Notes: a model not told the origin generated them from the sequence alone. Positions 24,484 to 34,336 are shown, counted from the stretch's first letter. The stretch: 64,000 nt of DNA from Tepidamorphus sp. (GCA_028280885.1 JANQKY010000021.1:1-64000), one strand, 5' to 3'. Numbers and translations: made by a program.

Positions 24484-27400
24484 ATGTCGCTTGCCCGTGT
24501 TTTGCGTTTTTCCCTGTTCGTCGCCGCCCTCGTGCTTCCCGTTTCAGCGGCGACGATCGCAGTCGCCCAAGGTCAACGCAGCATCGTCACGGTCGATGAC
24601 AGCGACTATTACGGCCACGATTACAAGACGCTGAAGGATGTGACGCTCAAGGCCTGCGAGGCGGCCTGCCTGGGCGATTCGTCCTGCAAGGCGTTCACCT
24701 ATAACGGCAATGCCGGCTGGTGCTTCCTGAAAAGCGATGTCGGCCGGCTCGACAGCTTCGCGGGCGCGACCGCCGGCAAGGTCGTGGTCGCCACGCCGAA
24801 ACCGGCCGAATCGCTGCCCCCCGCCGATCTCTCCTTCGTCGCCGACTGGCTTGTCGAGGAAGCCGCCCGATACGCGACCGGGATCGGCCAGGGGCGTGGA
24901 TCGGAATCGGATTTCAACCGCTTCATGGCAACCGGCCGGCAGGACCTGGACAGCGGGTCGCCGGGACCCGCTGCGGCGGCGTTCCGGGCAGCCGCCGGCA
25001 TCAAGCCCGACGATGCGGATGCCTGGCTCGATCTGACTCGCGCGACCCTGGCAATCGAGCCGGCCGACGGATCCGAGCGCTACCGGCTGAACGACGAGGC
25101 GGTCAACGCAGCGATCACCGCCGTCTCGCGGTCCGACACCACCGCCGGCCGGGCGGCCGCCTACGACCAGCTTGCCAAGGCGCTCGAACGCCGCGAGCTC
25201 TACCGCCCCGCCCTGCAGGCCTACAAGGCGAGCCTGGCGCTGGTCGACGATCAGACCGTGCGCGCCGATTTCGACGGGCTCTACCAGCAGCACGGCTTCC
25301 GCATCGTCGACTACACGGTCGATTCCGATACCGCGAGCCCGCGCATCTGCGTGCAGTTTTCCGAGGCGCTGGAGACCGGCCGCTTCGATTTCGCGCCTTA
25401 CGTGACGCTTGACGGCAAGGCGCCGCCGGCCGTCACCGCGACCGGCGAGCAGCTTTGCGTCGATGGCGTCAAGCATGGCGAGCGCTACCGGCTGACCGTG
25501 CGCGAGGGCATCCCCTCCGTCGTCGACGAGCCGCTCGAGGAGACGTCGCAATTCAGGATCTATGTGCGCGATCGGGCGCCGTCGGTGCGCTTTTCCGGCA
25601 CCGATTTCGTGCTGCCGCGGATCGGCTCGAAGGGCATCCCGGCGGTCACGATCAACACGCCGGCGATCGAGGTGGTGCTCTACCGGATCGGCGCGCGCGG
25701 CCTGACGCGGACGCTGGGTGAGGGCCCCTTCCTGCGCCAGATCGACAAATGGGACGCCGAGCAGATCGTCGAGGAGACCGGCGCGGAACTGTGGCGCGGC
25801 ACGCTTGAGACCGGCAATGCGCTGAATGCCGAGGTCACCACGCTGTTCCCCATCGATCAGGTGCTGCCCGAGCGCAAGCCCGGCGTCTATGTGATGACCG
25901 CGAAGACGAGCGAGGGCGAGCAGGACTATTGGGAGCCGCTGGCAACGCAATGGTTCATCGTCTCCGACATCGGCCTGTCGACGCTTATGGGCGGCGACGG
26001 CCTGCACGTCTTCGCCCGCTCGCTGGAAAGCACCGAGGCGCTTTCCGGCATCACGGTGCAATTGCTCGCCCGCAACAACGAGGTGCTCGGCGAGGCGGTG
26101 ACCGACGCGGCGGGTTACGCACGCTTCGCCGCCGGTCTCGTGCGCGGGTCCGGCGCGCTGTCGCCCGGCGTGGTGACGGCCCAGGGGCAGATAGAGGGCC
26201 AGGCGCAAGGTCATATGCTGGGCGATTTCACCTTCGTCGACCTGACCCGCTCCGGCTTCGATCTCACCGACCGGGGTGTTGCCGGGCGGCCGGCGCCGGG
26301 TCCGCTCGACGTCTTCCTCTATACCGAGCGCGGCGTCTACCGGCCGGGCGAGACCGTCTATCTGACCGCGCTCGTGCGCAACGATACCGCCGAGGCCGTC
26401 TCCGGCACGCCGCTCACCCTGGTGGTGACCCGGCCCGACGGCGTCGAGGACCGGCGCACCGTGAGCCGCGCCGATTCCGCCGGCGGCCACGTCTTCTCGC
26501 TGCCGATGATCGGTGCCGCCATGCGTGGCGCCTGGACGGCGGCGGCCTATGCCGATCCGAAGGGCAGGCCGCTTGCCGAAAAGACCTTCCTGGTCGAGGA
26601 TTTCGTGCCCGACCGGATCGAGTTCGACCTGACGTCGAAGGCGAAGGCGCTGCCGGTGTCCCGGCCGGTCACCGCCCGCGTCGACGGACGGTTTCTCTAT
26701 GGCGCGCCCGCCGCCGGCTTGAGGCTCGAAGGCGACATCACCGTCAAGCCCGTCGCGACCTTGGCCGACTGGCCCGGCTACCGTTTCGGCCTTCAGGACG
26801 AGGAGGTGACGCCCATCCGCGAGACGCTTACCGGCCTGCCGCGCACCGATGCCGACGGCAAGGCGAAATTCACCGTCGCGGCCCCGGCCCTGCCCGATAC
26901 GACGCAGCCTTTGTCGGCGACGATCGATATTCGGATGCGTGAGGGCGGCGGCCGGGCGGTCGAACGCTCGCTCGACCTGCCCGTCGCGCTGTCCGGCGAC
27001 ATGATCGGCATCCGGCCGCTGTTTTCCGACGAGACGGTGCCGGAGCGCTCGACGGCGTCCTTCGACGTGATCGCGCTGTCGGCGAAGGGCGCGCGCGCCG
27101 CCGAAGCCGGCCTGCGCTGGGAACTGCTCCGGATCGAACGGAACTTCCAGTGGTACCGCACCGACGGCCGCTGGGCCTACGAAGCGGTCAGCTACACGAC
27201 CCGCGTCTCCGACGGCGCAATCGACGTGACGGCCGCCGATCCCGCCCGCATCGATGTCGATGTCGACTGGGGCCGCTACCGGCTGGAGATCGCCTCGCCG
27301 GATCCGGCCGGGCCCGTCTCCAGCGTCGACTTCACCGCCGGCTGGTATGTCGAGGCAAGCGGCGCCGACAGTCCCGATCTCATGGAGCTGAGCCTCGACA

Positions 27401-29988
27401 AGCCGTCCTATCAAGTCGGCGACACGGCGACGGTAACGCTCGCGCCGCGCTTTGCCGGCACCGCGCTGATCAGTGTCGTGGGCGAAAAGCTGATCGAAAC
27501 CCGCGAGATCGCGGTCACCGAAGGCGGCGCGACGGTCGATCTTGCCGTCACGGCCGACTGGTCGCCGGGCGCCTATGTGACGGCGACCGTGATCCGGCCG
27601 ATGGACACCGGCCGCATGCCGGCGCGCGCGGTGGGCCTTGCCTGGCTTGAGGTCGACATGGCCGACCGGACGCTTGACGTGGCGCTCGACCTGCCGGAGA
27701 TCGCCCGGCCGCGCCAGACGCTGTCGGTGCCGGCCACAGTCGACGGGCTTTCGGCCGGCGAACAGGCCTATATGACGGTCGCGGCCGTCGATGTCGGTAT
27801 CCTCAACCTCACCCGCTACGAGCCGCCGGATCCGGCCAAGTGGTATTACGGCCAGCGTCAGCTCGCGATGACGATCCGCGACATCTATGGGGCGCTGATC
27901 GACGGGCTGTCCGGCGAGACCGGCCGCATCCGGCCGGGCGGCGGGGCGCCGGGGCTCGGCATGGAGGGCGCGCCGCCGACGCAGGCGCCGGTATCGCTGT
28001 TCTCCGGCATCGTGACGGCGGATCAGGACGGCAAGGCGACCGTCGACTTCGATATCCCGGAATTCAACGGCACGCTGCGGGTGATGGCGGTCGCCTGGAC
28101 GGACGACAGCGTCGGTCACGGGGTCAGGGACGTCATCGTCCGCGATCCGGTCGTGATGATTTCGAGCCTGCCGCGCTTCCTGGCGCCGGGCGATTCCTCG
28201 CGCCTGCGCATCGATATCGACAATGCCGACGGGCCGGCCGGCGACTGGAGCCTCAGCGTCGAAAGCGCCGGTGTCGTCAAGACGGGAACGCCCGCGCCCG
28301 GCACGCTTCTGAAGCTTGCCGAGAAGCAGAAGACGGCCGTCGCCGTGCCGCTTCAGGGCGTCCGCATCGGCCAGGATCGCCTGACCGTGCGGCTCGCCCA
28401 TCAGGACGGCATGGAGATCGTCCAGAGCCTCAATATCGGCGTGCGCGGCGCAGAGCCGCCGGTGGCCGCGCGGCGCGTGGTGTCGCTGGAAGCGGGCAGG
28501 AGCCTGACGCTCGACGGCGCGCTCACCGCCAACCTGCTGCCGGGCTCCGACTTCGTCAACCTGTCGGTCACCCGGGCCGGCACCCTCGACGTTCCCTCGA
28601 TCCTGGCAGCGCTTGACCGCTACCCCTATGGTTGCGCCGAGCAGCTCACCAGCCGCGGCATGCCGCTGCTCTATCTCTCCTCGGTCGCCGGCGAACTGGG
28701 CCTGGGCACCGAGCCGGAGCTGCGCGAACGGGTCGACAAGGCGATCCGCGGCGTGCTCGCCAAGCAGTCCTCCTCGGGCGGCTTCGGCCTGTGGGGGCCG
28801 GGCAATGACGACCTGTGGCTGTCGGCCTATGTCACCGAGTTCCTGACGCGGGCGAGAGAAGCGGGCCACGCCGTGCCCGATTTCGCCATGCGCCAGGCGC
28901 TCGACTATCTGTCGAACGCGCTGTCCTATACCGATGACGTCGAGGACCAGGGCAGCGACATCGCCTACGCGCTCTATATCCTGGCGCGCAACAAGCGGGC
29001 GGCGATCTCCGACCTGCGCTACTATGTCGACACCAGGCTGAACGCCTTCCGCTCGCCGCTCGCCCGGGCGCAGCTTGGCGCGGCGCTCGCCTTCTATGGC
29101 GAGACCGGCCGGGCCGACCGGGCCTTCTCGGCGGCGCTCGCGGGTCTGAAGGGCGAGAGCGAGTCGGATCAGTTCCGCGCCGATTACGGCTCGAAGCTGC
29201 GCGACGGCGCCGCCACGCTCGCCCTTGTCGCCGAAAGCGGTGTCGACGCGAAGCCGATCAAGGCGCTGGTCCGCATCGTCGACAAGGCCCGCGCGGCGCG
29301 GCAATACACATCGACGCAGGAAGACGGCTGGATGCTGATGGCCGCGAACGCCCTGCTCGCCGAGGCAAGCGACCTGGCGCTTGCCGAGAACGGCACACCC
29401 GTCGACGGCAACCTGATGCGCCGCTATTCCGGCGAGCGGCTCGCCGCCAATCCGGTGACGGTTAGCAATCGCGGCAAGGGCGCGGTCGACGCGGTGCTGA
29501 CGGTGACGGGCATTCCGGACGCGCCGCTCGGCGCGGAAGCCAAGGGCTTCACCCTGCAACGGACCTATTACGACCTCAACGGCGTGGCCGTGCAGGCCGA
29601 TCAGGTCGCCCAGAACACCCGTCTCGTCGTCGTCCTGGAGGTGGCCGAGCATAATGGCTGGCCGAGCCGGGTGCTGGTCGTCGACCGGTTGCCGGCCGGT
29701 TTCGAGATCGATAATCCGAGTCTTGTCTCAAGCGCTGATCTCAGCGCCTTCGCCTGGCTGCCGGAGGACGTCAATCCGGCCCATGTCGAGTTCCGCGACG
29801 ACCGCTTCGTCGCCGCCTTCGAGCGCGACGGCAACTCGCCGCCCTCCTTCATGCTCGCTTATGTGGTGCGCGCCGTGTCGCCGGGCGATTATGTCCACCC
29901 GCCGGCCTTCGTCGAGGACATGTACCGGCCGTTCCTGAACGCGCGCGGCGAGACCGGACGCCTGCAGGTGATCGGGCCGGATCGTTAG
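24484..29988 (+). CDS. bacterial alpha-2-macroglobulin (thioester type) with N-terminal PAN/apple-like domain
   Basis: 1834 aa from ATG 24484, decided by GAGGAGG at 24470-24476. A Sec signal (about 1-29, ending VAQG) is followed by a PAN/apple-like domain with Cys58, Cys62, Cys68 and Cys80, then MG-type beta-sandwich domains (for example VYRPGETVYLTALVRND), and the thioester motif Cys-Ala-Glu-Gln at 1384-1387 in the helical thioester domain. Bacterial A2Ms are thought to trap invading proteases in the periplasm through the thioester. Unlike E. coli YfhM there is no lipobox Cys, and the usual partner pbpC (PBP1C) is not adjacent. Longer than YfhM by about 180 residues. Confidence 0.9.
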   Translation: MSLARVLRFSLFVAALVLPVSAATIAVAQGQRSIVTVDDSDYYGHDYKTLKDVTLKACEAACLGDSSCKAFTYNGNAGWCFLKSDVGRLDSFAGATAGKVVVATPKPAESLPPADLSFVADWLVEEAARYATGIGQGRGSESDFNRFMATGRQDLDSGSPGPAAAAFRAAAGIKPDDADAWLDLTRATLAIEPADGSERYRLNDEAVNAAITAVSRSDTTAGRAAAYDQLAKALERRELYRPALQAYKASLALVDDQTVRADFDGLYQQHGFRIVDYTVDSDTASPRICVQFSEALETGRFDFAPYVTLDGKAPPAVTATGEQLCVDGVKHGERYRLTVREGIPSVVDEPLEETSQFRIYVRDRAPSVRFSGTDFVLPRIGSKGIPAVTINTPAIEVVLYRIGARGLTRTLGEGPFLRQIDKWDAEQIVEETGAELWRGTLETGNALNAEVTTLFPIDQVLPERKPGVYVMTAKTSEGEQDYWEPLATQWFIVSDIGLSTLMGGDGLHVFARSLESTEALSGITVQLLARNNEVLGEAVTDAAGYARFAAGLVRGSGALSPGVVTAQGQIEGQAQGHMLGDFTFVDLTRSGFDLTDRGVAGRPAPGPLDVFLYTERGVYRPGETVYLTALVRNDTAEAVSGTPLTLVVTRPDGVEDRRTVSRADSAGGHVFSLPMIGAAMRGAWTAAAYADPKGRPLAEKTFLVEDFVPDRIEFDLTSKAKALPVSRPVTARVDGRFLYGAPAAGLRLEGDITVKPVATLADWPGYRFGLQDEEVTPIRETLTGLPRTDADGKAKFTVAAPALPDTTQPLSATIDIRMREGGGRAVERSLDLPVALSGDMIGIRPLFSDETVPERSTASFDVIALSAKGARAAEAGLRWELLRIERNFQWYRTDGRWAYEAVSYTTRVSDGAIDVTAADPARIDVDVDWGRYRLEIASPDPAGPVSSVDFTAGWYVEASGADSPDLMELSLDKPSYQVGDTATVTLAPRFAGTALISVVGEKLIETREIAVTEGGATVDLAVTADWSPGAYVTATVIRPMDTGRMPARAVGLAWLEVDMADRTLDVALDLPEIARPRQTLSVPATVDGLSAGEQAYMTVAAVDVGILNLTRYEPPDPAKWYYGQRQLAMTIRDIYGALIDGLSGETGRIRPGGGAPGLGMEGAPPTQAPVSLFSGIVTADQDGKATVDFDIPEFNGTLRVMAVAWTDDSVGHGVRDVIVRDPVVMISSLPRFLAPGDSSRLRIDIDNADGPAGDWSLSVESAGVVKTGTPAPGTLLKLAEKQKTAVAVPLQGVRIGQDRLTVRLAHQDGMEIVQSLNIGVRGAEPPVAARRVVSLEAGRSLTLDGALTANLLPGSDFVNLSVTRAGTLDVPSILAALDRYPYGCAEQLTSRGMPLLYLSSVAGELGLGTEPELRERVDKAIRGVLAKQSSSGGFGLWGPGNDDLWLSAYVTEFLTRAREAGHAVPDFAMRQALDYLSNALSYTDDVEDQGSDIAYALYILARNKRAAISDLRYYVDTRLNAFRSPLARAQLGAALAFYGETGRADRAFSAALAGLKGESESDQFRADYGSKLRDGAATLALVAESGVDAKPIKALVRIVDKARAARQYTSTQEDGWMLMAANALLAEASDLALAENGTPVDGNLMRRYSGERLAANPVTVSNRGKGAVDAVLTVTGIPDAPLGAEAKGFTLQRTYYDLNGVAVQADQVAQNTRLVVVLEVAEHNGWPSRVLVVDRLPAGFEIDNPSLVSSADLSAFAWLPEDVNPAHVEFRDDRFVAAFERDGNSPPSFMLAYVVRAVSPGDYVHPPAFVEDMYRPFLNARGETGRLQVIGPDR

Positions 29989-30012
29989 CGGGGCGACAGG
30001 CCCGGGAGCCTC

Positions 30013-30087
30013 CCACTGCTGTCGGGTTTAGCGGAGACGGGGGCTTTTTGTTTTCAGCCTGGCCACCCACTCGGACGTCATTGCCGG
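30013..30087 (+). repeat. repeat module M, copy 1
   Basis: Begins CCACTGCTGTCGGGTTTAGC and continues through TTTTCAGCCTGGCCAC. It aligns with 35749-35820 over its length with about 85 percent identity and two small gaps, in the same orientation. Its first 20 bases are also approximately the inverse of 30587-30606. Confidence 0.8.
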
Positions 30088-30251
30088 GCTTGTCCCGGGC
30101 AACTGTGTTCAGGGGTTGTCGGGACAGGGCCGGCAAACACCGCAGTGGGAGAGCGGGTCGCTGCCTCTCAATCGTCATCCCGGACAGCCGTAGGCTGATC
30201 CGGGATCGGGGAGCCACCGATCCATCGATGGAAAACACCAGCGGGCGCCCG

Positions 30252-30297
30252 GGTTCCCCGATCCCGGATAGTCGCTGTCGCGACTTCCGGGATGACG
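30252..30297. repeat. family B palindrome (REP-like)
   Basis: GATCCCGGATAGTCGC and its mirror GCGACTTCCGGGATGACG form a long hairpin. Other family B copies: 30173-30212, 35952-35990, 36119-36158, 36196-36235, 53351-53396 and 53573-53617. Core arms are TCATCCCGG and CCGGGAT(C/G), often followed by GGGGAACC. All lie between genes. Confidence 0.8.
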
Positions 30298-30336
30298 CGG
30301 GAGAGGGATGCGCCCCGCTGCAACCCGTGCAGTCGT

Positions 30337-30436
30337 CATCCCCGGACGTGTTCCGGGGACCCCTGAACACCGCCGTCAGAATGGCGCCAGCGCCTGTGTT
30401 CATGGATTGCCGGGACAAGCCCGGCAATGACAGCGG
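30337..30436. repeat. 100-bp composite repeat, copy 1 (contains family A palindrome)
   Basis: Aligns without gaps to 50647-50746, with roughly 89 of 100 positions equal by eye. It has a left palindrome (CCCCGGACGTGTTCCGGGG), a short linker and the family A palindrome TTGCCGGGACAAGCCCGGCAA at 30407-30427. Confidence 0.85.
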
Positions 30437-30586
30437 AGGGGGAGTGGCGGGCGGTACCAAGACACCGTCACCATCAAGGAAAGCAGAGTTGATGACGCCC
30501 GAGGGGGTAGTTGAGCGACTCTATGTCCCGCGACCTTCGTTTGCCGAAAAGCCATGCCGAGCAAACGGTTAATCGACGCCACCGAG

Positions 30587-30606
30587 ATTAAACCGGACAG
30601 CACTGG
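30587..30606 (-). repeat. inverted end of repeat module M, copy 1
   Basis: ATTAAACCGGACAGCACTGG is approximately the reverse complement of the start of module M at 30013. The pair brackets about 590 bp of repeat-filled DNA. A similar inverted end is at 36032-36052. Confidence 0.6.
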
Positions 30607-30621
30607 AAGCCTCCCGGCGCC

Positions 30622-31152
30622 CTACGTCCCGAAATCCGGCCAGGTCCGGTCGCGGTCCGAGATCACCGCCGGCGCCGCCGGCCAGTCGATCGCGAAGGCC
30701 GGATCGTCGAACCGGACGCCGCGCCCGGCGCCGGGCACATGGTCGCGGCCCATCTGGTAGAGTATGTCGGTGTCGCCACAAAGCGTCAGGAACCCGTGCG
30801 CGATGCCCTCGGGCAGGAACAGGCCGCGCATCGACGTGGCGTTGAGTTCGACGCCGACCCAGCGGCTGAAGGTCGGACTATCGCGCCGCAGATCGACCGC
30901 CACGTCGAAGATCGCGCCGCGCGTCACCCGCACCAGCTTGGCTTCCGCGTGCGGCGGGTCCTGGTAATGCATGCCGCGCAGGGTGTGGCGGGCCGTGTTG
31001 CGGGACAGATTGACCTGGGTCGGAGCGAAGTCGATGCCCGCCGCCCTGAATTCCGTCGGGCAATAAATCCGCGCGAATGCGCCCCGCTCATCGGCGTGCG
31101 GCTCGGCATCGACGACGAACACACCGGGTAACTCGGTCTCAACGAACCGCAT
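30622..31152 (-). CDS. dTDP-4-dehydrorhamnose 3,5-epimerase-family sugar epimerase (RfbC-like)
   Basis: 176-aa cupin-fold epimerase. The active-site His62 lies in RGMHYQ, and GIAHGFLTL and DILYQM follow as in RmlC. In this operon the likely substrate is not the dTDP sugar but CDP-4-keto-6-deoxyglucose, or its C-methylated form, made by rfbF/rfbG and the adjacent methyltransferase. 3,5-epimerisation would give an L-configured sugar. It is the last gene of the four-gene operon, three bases after the methyltransferase stop. Confidence 0.85.
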   Translation of the reverse strand: MRFVETELPGVFVVDAEPHADERGAFARIYCPTEFRAAGIDFAPTQVNLSRNTARHTLRGMHYQDPPHAEAKLVRVTRGAIFDVAVDLRRDSPTFSRWVGVELNATSMRGLFLPEGIAHGFLTLCGDTDILYQMGRDHVPGAGRGVRFDDPAFAIDWPAAPAVISDRDRTWPDFGT

Positions 31153-31155
31153 CGT

Positions 31156-32421
31156 CTACAGCTCGCGGATTTCGGGCACGGCGACGACGAACCGCCCGCC
31201 CCAGTCGCGCACATGACCCATGGATGAAACGATCTCGTCGGCGATGTTCCAGGGCAGGATCAGCACATAGTCCGGCTTGATCTCCGTCAGCACCGCAGGA
31301 TCGCGCACCGGGATATGTGTGCCGGGCAGGCGCCGGTCCTGCTTTTCCGGGTTTCGGTCGACGACGCAGACGAGGTCGCAGGCGGTGGCGCCGCAATAGT
31401 TCAGGAACGTGTTGCCCTTCGCCGCCGCGCCATAGCCGGCGACGGTCTTGCCGTCCGCTCTGCAGCGGGCGAGGAAGGCGCGAAAGCCCGCCCGCACCCG
31501 TTCGGCCTTCGGCGTGAAATCGAGATAGGTCTCGATGCGATGAAACCCGGCGTCGGCTTCCATTGTCCGCACTGCGGCAAGCCGCGCCGTTTCCGCGTGG
31601 CTTGCCTGGGCATGGCAGGCGAAGACCCGCAGCGAGCCGCCATGGGTCGGCAGTTCCTCGACATCGAAGACCCGCAGGCCGACATCGCCGAAGACCCGTT
31701 CGACCACCATGAGCGACAGGTAGGAATAGTGCTCGTGATAGATCGTGTCGAACTGGATGCCGTCGATCAGGCGCAAAAGATGCGGGAATTCGAAGGTGGC
31801 GACGCCTTCGGGCTTTAAGACCTCCGGGAAGCCCGCGGCGAAATCGCGGATGTCGGGGACATGGGCGAGCACGTTGTTGGCGGCCATCAGGTCGGCGCGG
31901 TGGCCGGCCGCCGCGAGCCGCCGGCCGGTCTCGCGGTTGAAGAAGGCGACCTGCGTCGGGATGCCGGCCCGCTCGGCGACCGCTGCGACATTGGTCGCCG
32001 GCTCGACGCCACGCACCGGCACCGAGCGGTCGCGGAAATGTTTCAACAGATAGCCGTCATTGCTTGCGACCTCGACGACAAGCGAAGCCTGCCCGATACC
32101 GAAGCGATCGATCATCGCCTGCGCGTAGCGTTCGGCATGGGCGACCCAGCTTGCCGAATAGGAGGAGAAGTAGGCGTAGTCGGAAAAGATCGCATCGGCG
32201 GGAATGGCTGTCTCGACCTGCGCCAGGAAGCAATTTGCGCACACCTTGACATGCAGGGGATAGCGCTGCTCGGCGGCGAGATCGGCGGGCCTGTCGCGCA
32301 GATAGGAATTGGCGAGCGGCTGACGCCCGAGATCGATCAGGCTGTGTTCGAGCACCGTGCCGCAGAAACGGCACGGCGTGCCGGTCTGATCGGGATCGAT
32401 CCTTTCGGTCTTTATATCCAT
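31156..32421 (-). CDS. SAM-dependent sugar C-methyltransferase (TylCIII/NovU-like)
   Basis: 421 aa in three parts: an N-terminal zinc-binding domain with CRFC (Cys17, Cys20) and a second CANC pair near residue 61, the central SAM-binding domain with VVEVASNDGYLLKHF, and a C-terminal domain with GYGAAAKGNTFLNYCG and DRNPEKQDRRLPG. This architecture belongs to enzymes that add a methyl group to C-3 (or C-5) of 4-keto-6-deoxy nucleotide sugars. Position between rfbG and the epimerase supports action on the CDP-4-keto sugar. Confidence 0.87.
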   Translation of the reverse strand: MDIKTERIDPDQTGTPCRFCGTVLEHSLIDLGRQPLANSYLRDRPADLAAEQRYPLHVKVCANCFLAQVETAIPADAIFSDYAYFSSYSASWVAHAERYAQAMIDRFGIGQASLVVEVASNDGYLLKHFRDRSVPVRGVEPATNVAAVAERAGIPTQVAFFNRETGRRLAAAGHRADLMAANNVLAHVPDIRDFAAGFPEVLKPEGVATFEFPHLLRLIDGIQFDTIYHEHYSYLSLMVVERVFGDVGLRVFDVEELPTHGGSLRVFACHAQASHAETARLAAVRTMEADAGFHRIETYLDFTPKAERVRAGFRAFLARCRADGKTVAGYGAAAKGNTFLNYCGATACDLVCVVDRNPEKQDRRLPGTHIPVRDPAVLTEIKPDYVLILPWNIADEIVSSMGHVRDWGGRFVVAVPEIREL

Positions 32422-32452
32422 GCGGGCGGGCTACCCGGCGCGCAGGCTCGCG

Positions 32453-33562
32453 TCAAGCCGGACCGCGTGCCGAAACCCCGGAGCTTGCCCGGCAATAGGC
32501 GTCGATTTCGGCAAGCGTGTGAGCGCGCATGTCGCCGCCGTCGCGCCAGGTGCGATACCACAGCGCGGTCGCCGCGATCGCCGCCGGGCCCGGCAGCCGG
32601 TCGCGCCAGCCAAGGACGCGCCGGGCGCGCCCGGAATCGATCGTCAGGTAGCCGGCCTCGACGGAGCCGGGCACCGGCTCGTGGACCCAGCGGGTTTCGA
32701 CGCCGATCGCGGTCTGCACCGCATCGGCCAATGCCCCGACCGATGTCGTTGCGGACGGGTCCGGCCCGAAATTCAGGGCAGGCGCGATGTCGTCCCCCGC
32801 CGCCAGCGCTTGCGTATAGAGCAGATAGCCGCACAGGCAGTCGAGCACATGCTGCCACGGACGTACGGCCTCGGGGTGGCGCAGGATGAGGGGCTCGCCT
32901 CGCGCTGCCGCGCGGATGATATCCGGGACGATCCGGTCGCCGGAGAAATCGCCGCCGCCGATGACGTTGCCGCCGCGCGCGGTCGCAAGCGGCGGGCCCG
33001 CCTCGGCGAAGAAACTGCGGGCGAACGAGGCGGCGATGATCTCGGTCGCCGCCTTCGAGGCGGAATAGGGGTCCTTGCCGCCGAGCCGGTCGGTCTCGGT
33101 GAACGCGTCGCGGGTTTCCGCATTGGCATAGACCTTGTCGGAGGTGATGATCAGGATCGCCTCGACCGAATGTGTCCCCCGCAACGCATCCAGCAGATGG
33201 GCGGTGCCGAGCACGTTGGTCGCAACCGTCTCGACCGGTTCGGCGAGCGACCGGCGCACCAGCGGCTGCGCGGCCATGTGCAGCACGATCTGCGGGTCGG
33301 CCGCCGCGACGATCCGCTGAACGGCCATGCGGTCGCGCAGATCGGCGATATGCGAGGTCAGATCCGTTTCGACGCCGGCGAGCGCGAACAGGTTCGGCTC
33401 GGTTTCCGGTTCAAGCGCCAGGCCGGTGACCTCGGCCCCCATCCGCGCAAGCCACAGCGCCGCCCAGCCGCCCTTGAAGCCGGTATGGCCGGTGAGCAGC
33501 ACCCGCCGGCCCCGCCAGAAGGCCCGATTGGGCAGCGCGCCCGTCGACAAGTCCCCCGCCAT
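32453..33562 (-). CDS. rfbG: CDP-glucose 4,6-dehydratase
   Basis: 369-aa extended short-chain dehydrogenase. GHTGFKGGW (25-33) is the diagnostic NAD-binding motif of RfbG, followed by VLHMAAQPLVRRSLAEPVE, TSDKVY and the catalytic YxxxK in DPYSASKAATE. It converts CDP-glucose to CDP-4-keto-6-deoxyglucose. The gene directly follows rfbF, whose stop it abuts, and precedes the C-methyltransferase. Confidence 0.92.
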   Translation of the reverse strand: MAGDLSTGALPNRAFWRGRRVLLTGHTGFKGGWAALWLARMGAEVTGLALEPETEPNLFALAGVETDLTSHIADLRDRMAVQRIVAAADPQIVLHMAAQPLVRRSLAEPVETVATNVLGTAHLLDALRGTHSVEAILIITSDKVYANAETRDAFTETDRLGGKDPYSASKAATEIIAASFARSFFAEAGPPLATARGGNVIGGGDFSGDRIVPDIIRAAARGEPLILRHPEAVRPWQHVLDCLCGYLLYTQALAAGDDIAPALNFGPDPSATTSVGALADAVQTAIGVETRWVHEPVPGSVEAGYLTIDSGRARRVLGWRDRLPGPAAIAATALWYRTWRDGGDMRAHTLAEIDAYCRASSGVSARGPA

Positions 33563-34336
33563 TCAGGTCCACACCTTCCAGGGCGCCAACCCCGACGCCC
33601 ACATCGCCTCGAGCTGGCGCTTGTCGCGCAGCGTGTCCATGGGGTGCCAGAAGCCGCGATGGCGGAAGGCCGACAGTTCGCCGTCCCGGGCAAGGCTCTC
33701 AAGCGGCGCCTCCTCCCAGGCCGTATCGTCGCCGTCGATGCGCTCCAGCACCGTCGGCGACAGCACGAAGAAGCCGCCATTGATCAGCGCGTTGTCGCCG
33801 GGCGGCTTTTCGATGAAGCGTTCGACGCGGTCGCCGTTCAGGTCCAGCGCGCCGTAGCGTCCCGGCGGCACCACGGCGGTCACCGTCGCAAGCCCGCCAT
33901 GGTCGCGATGAAAGGCGATCAGCCCGGCGATATCGACATCGGCGACCCCGTCGCCATAGGTCAGGCAGAACGGCTCGGCGGGATCGAGATAGGGCGCGAC
34001 CCGCTTCAGCCGGCCGCCGGTCATGGTCGCCTCGCCGGTCTCCACAAGCGTCACCCGCCACGGCTCGGCGCTGGTCTGGTGATAGGTGATCTCGCCGGTG
34101 CCGGCATCGATCGTCACGTCGGAATTGTGGAGAAGGTAGTTGGCGAAGAACTCCTTGATCATATAGCCGCGATAGCCCAGGCAGACGATGAAGTCGGTCA
34201 CCCCGAAATGGGCGTAGATCTTCATGATGTGCCACAGGATGGGCCGGCCGCCGATCTCGATCATCGGCTTCGGCCGCAGGTGGGATTCCTCGGAAATGCG
34301 CGTGCCAAGTCCGCCGGCGAGAAGAACGGCCTTCAT
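33563..34336 (-). CDS. rfbF: glucose-1-phosphate cytidylyltransferase
   Basis: 257-aa nucleotidyltransferase. The N-terminal signature LAGGLGTRISEESHLRPKPM is that of RfbF, and GDGVADVDI, VVPPGRYGALDLNGD and FIEKP follow. It makes CDP-glucose from CTP and glucose 1-phosphate, the entry step for the CDP-deoxysugar pathway. First gene of the operon, divergent from the GT2 glycosyltransferase. Confidence 0.93.
   Translation of the reverse strand: MKAVLLAGGLGTRISEESHLRPKPMIEIGGRPILWHIMKIYAHFGVTDFIVCLGYRGYMIKEFFANYLLHNSDVTIDAGTGEITYHQTSAEPWRVTLVETGEATMTGGRLKRVAPYLDPAEPFCLTYGDGVADVDIAGLIAFHRDHGGLATVTAVVPPGRYGALDLNGDRVERFIEKPPGDNALINGGFFVLSPTVLERIDGDDTAWEEAPLESLARDGELSAFRHRGFWHPMDTLRDKRQLEAMWASGLAPWKVWT

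Larger units (their letters stand above)
29989..30621. repeat. 633-bp gene-free region made of dispersed palindromic repeats
   Basis: No credible gene. From left to right it holds a repeat module (30013-30087), a family A palindrome (30082-30101), two family B palindromes (30173-30212 and 30252-30297), a 100-bp composite (30337-30436) almost identical to one at 50647-50746, and an inverted partner of the module end (30587-30606). Confidence 0.75.

Noticed and set aside
24544..29652. 1702-aa open frame antisense to the alpha-2-macroglobulin gene
   Set aside because: Arg/Gly/His-rich composition without domains; a typical GC-rich shadow of the real gene on the plus strand.
30048..30572. Open frames within the repeat-filled intergenic region
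   Set aside because: They are made of the palindromic repeats and lack any recognisable domain or start signal.
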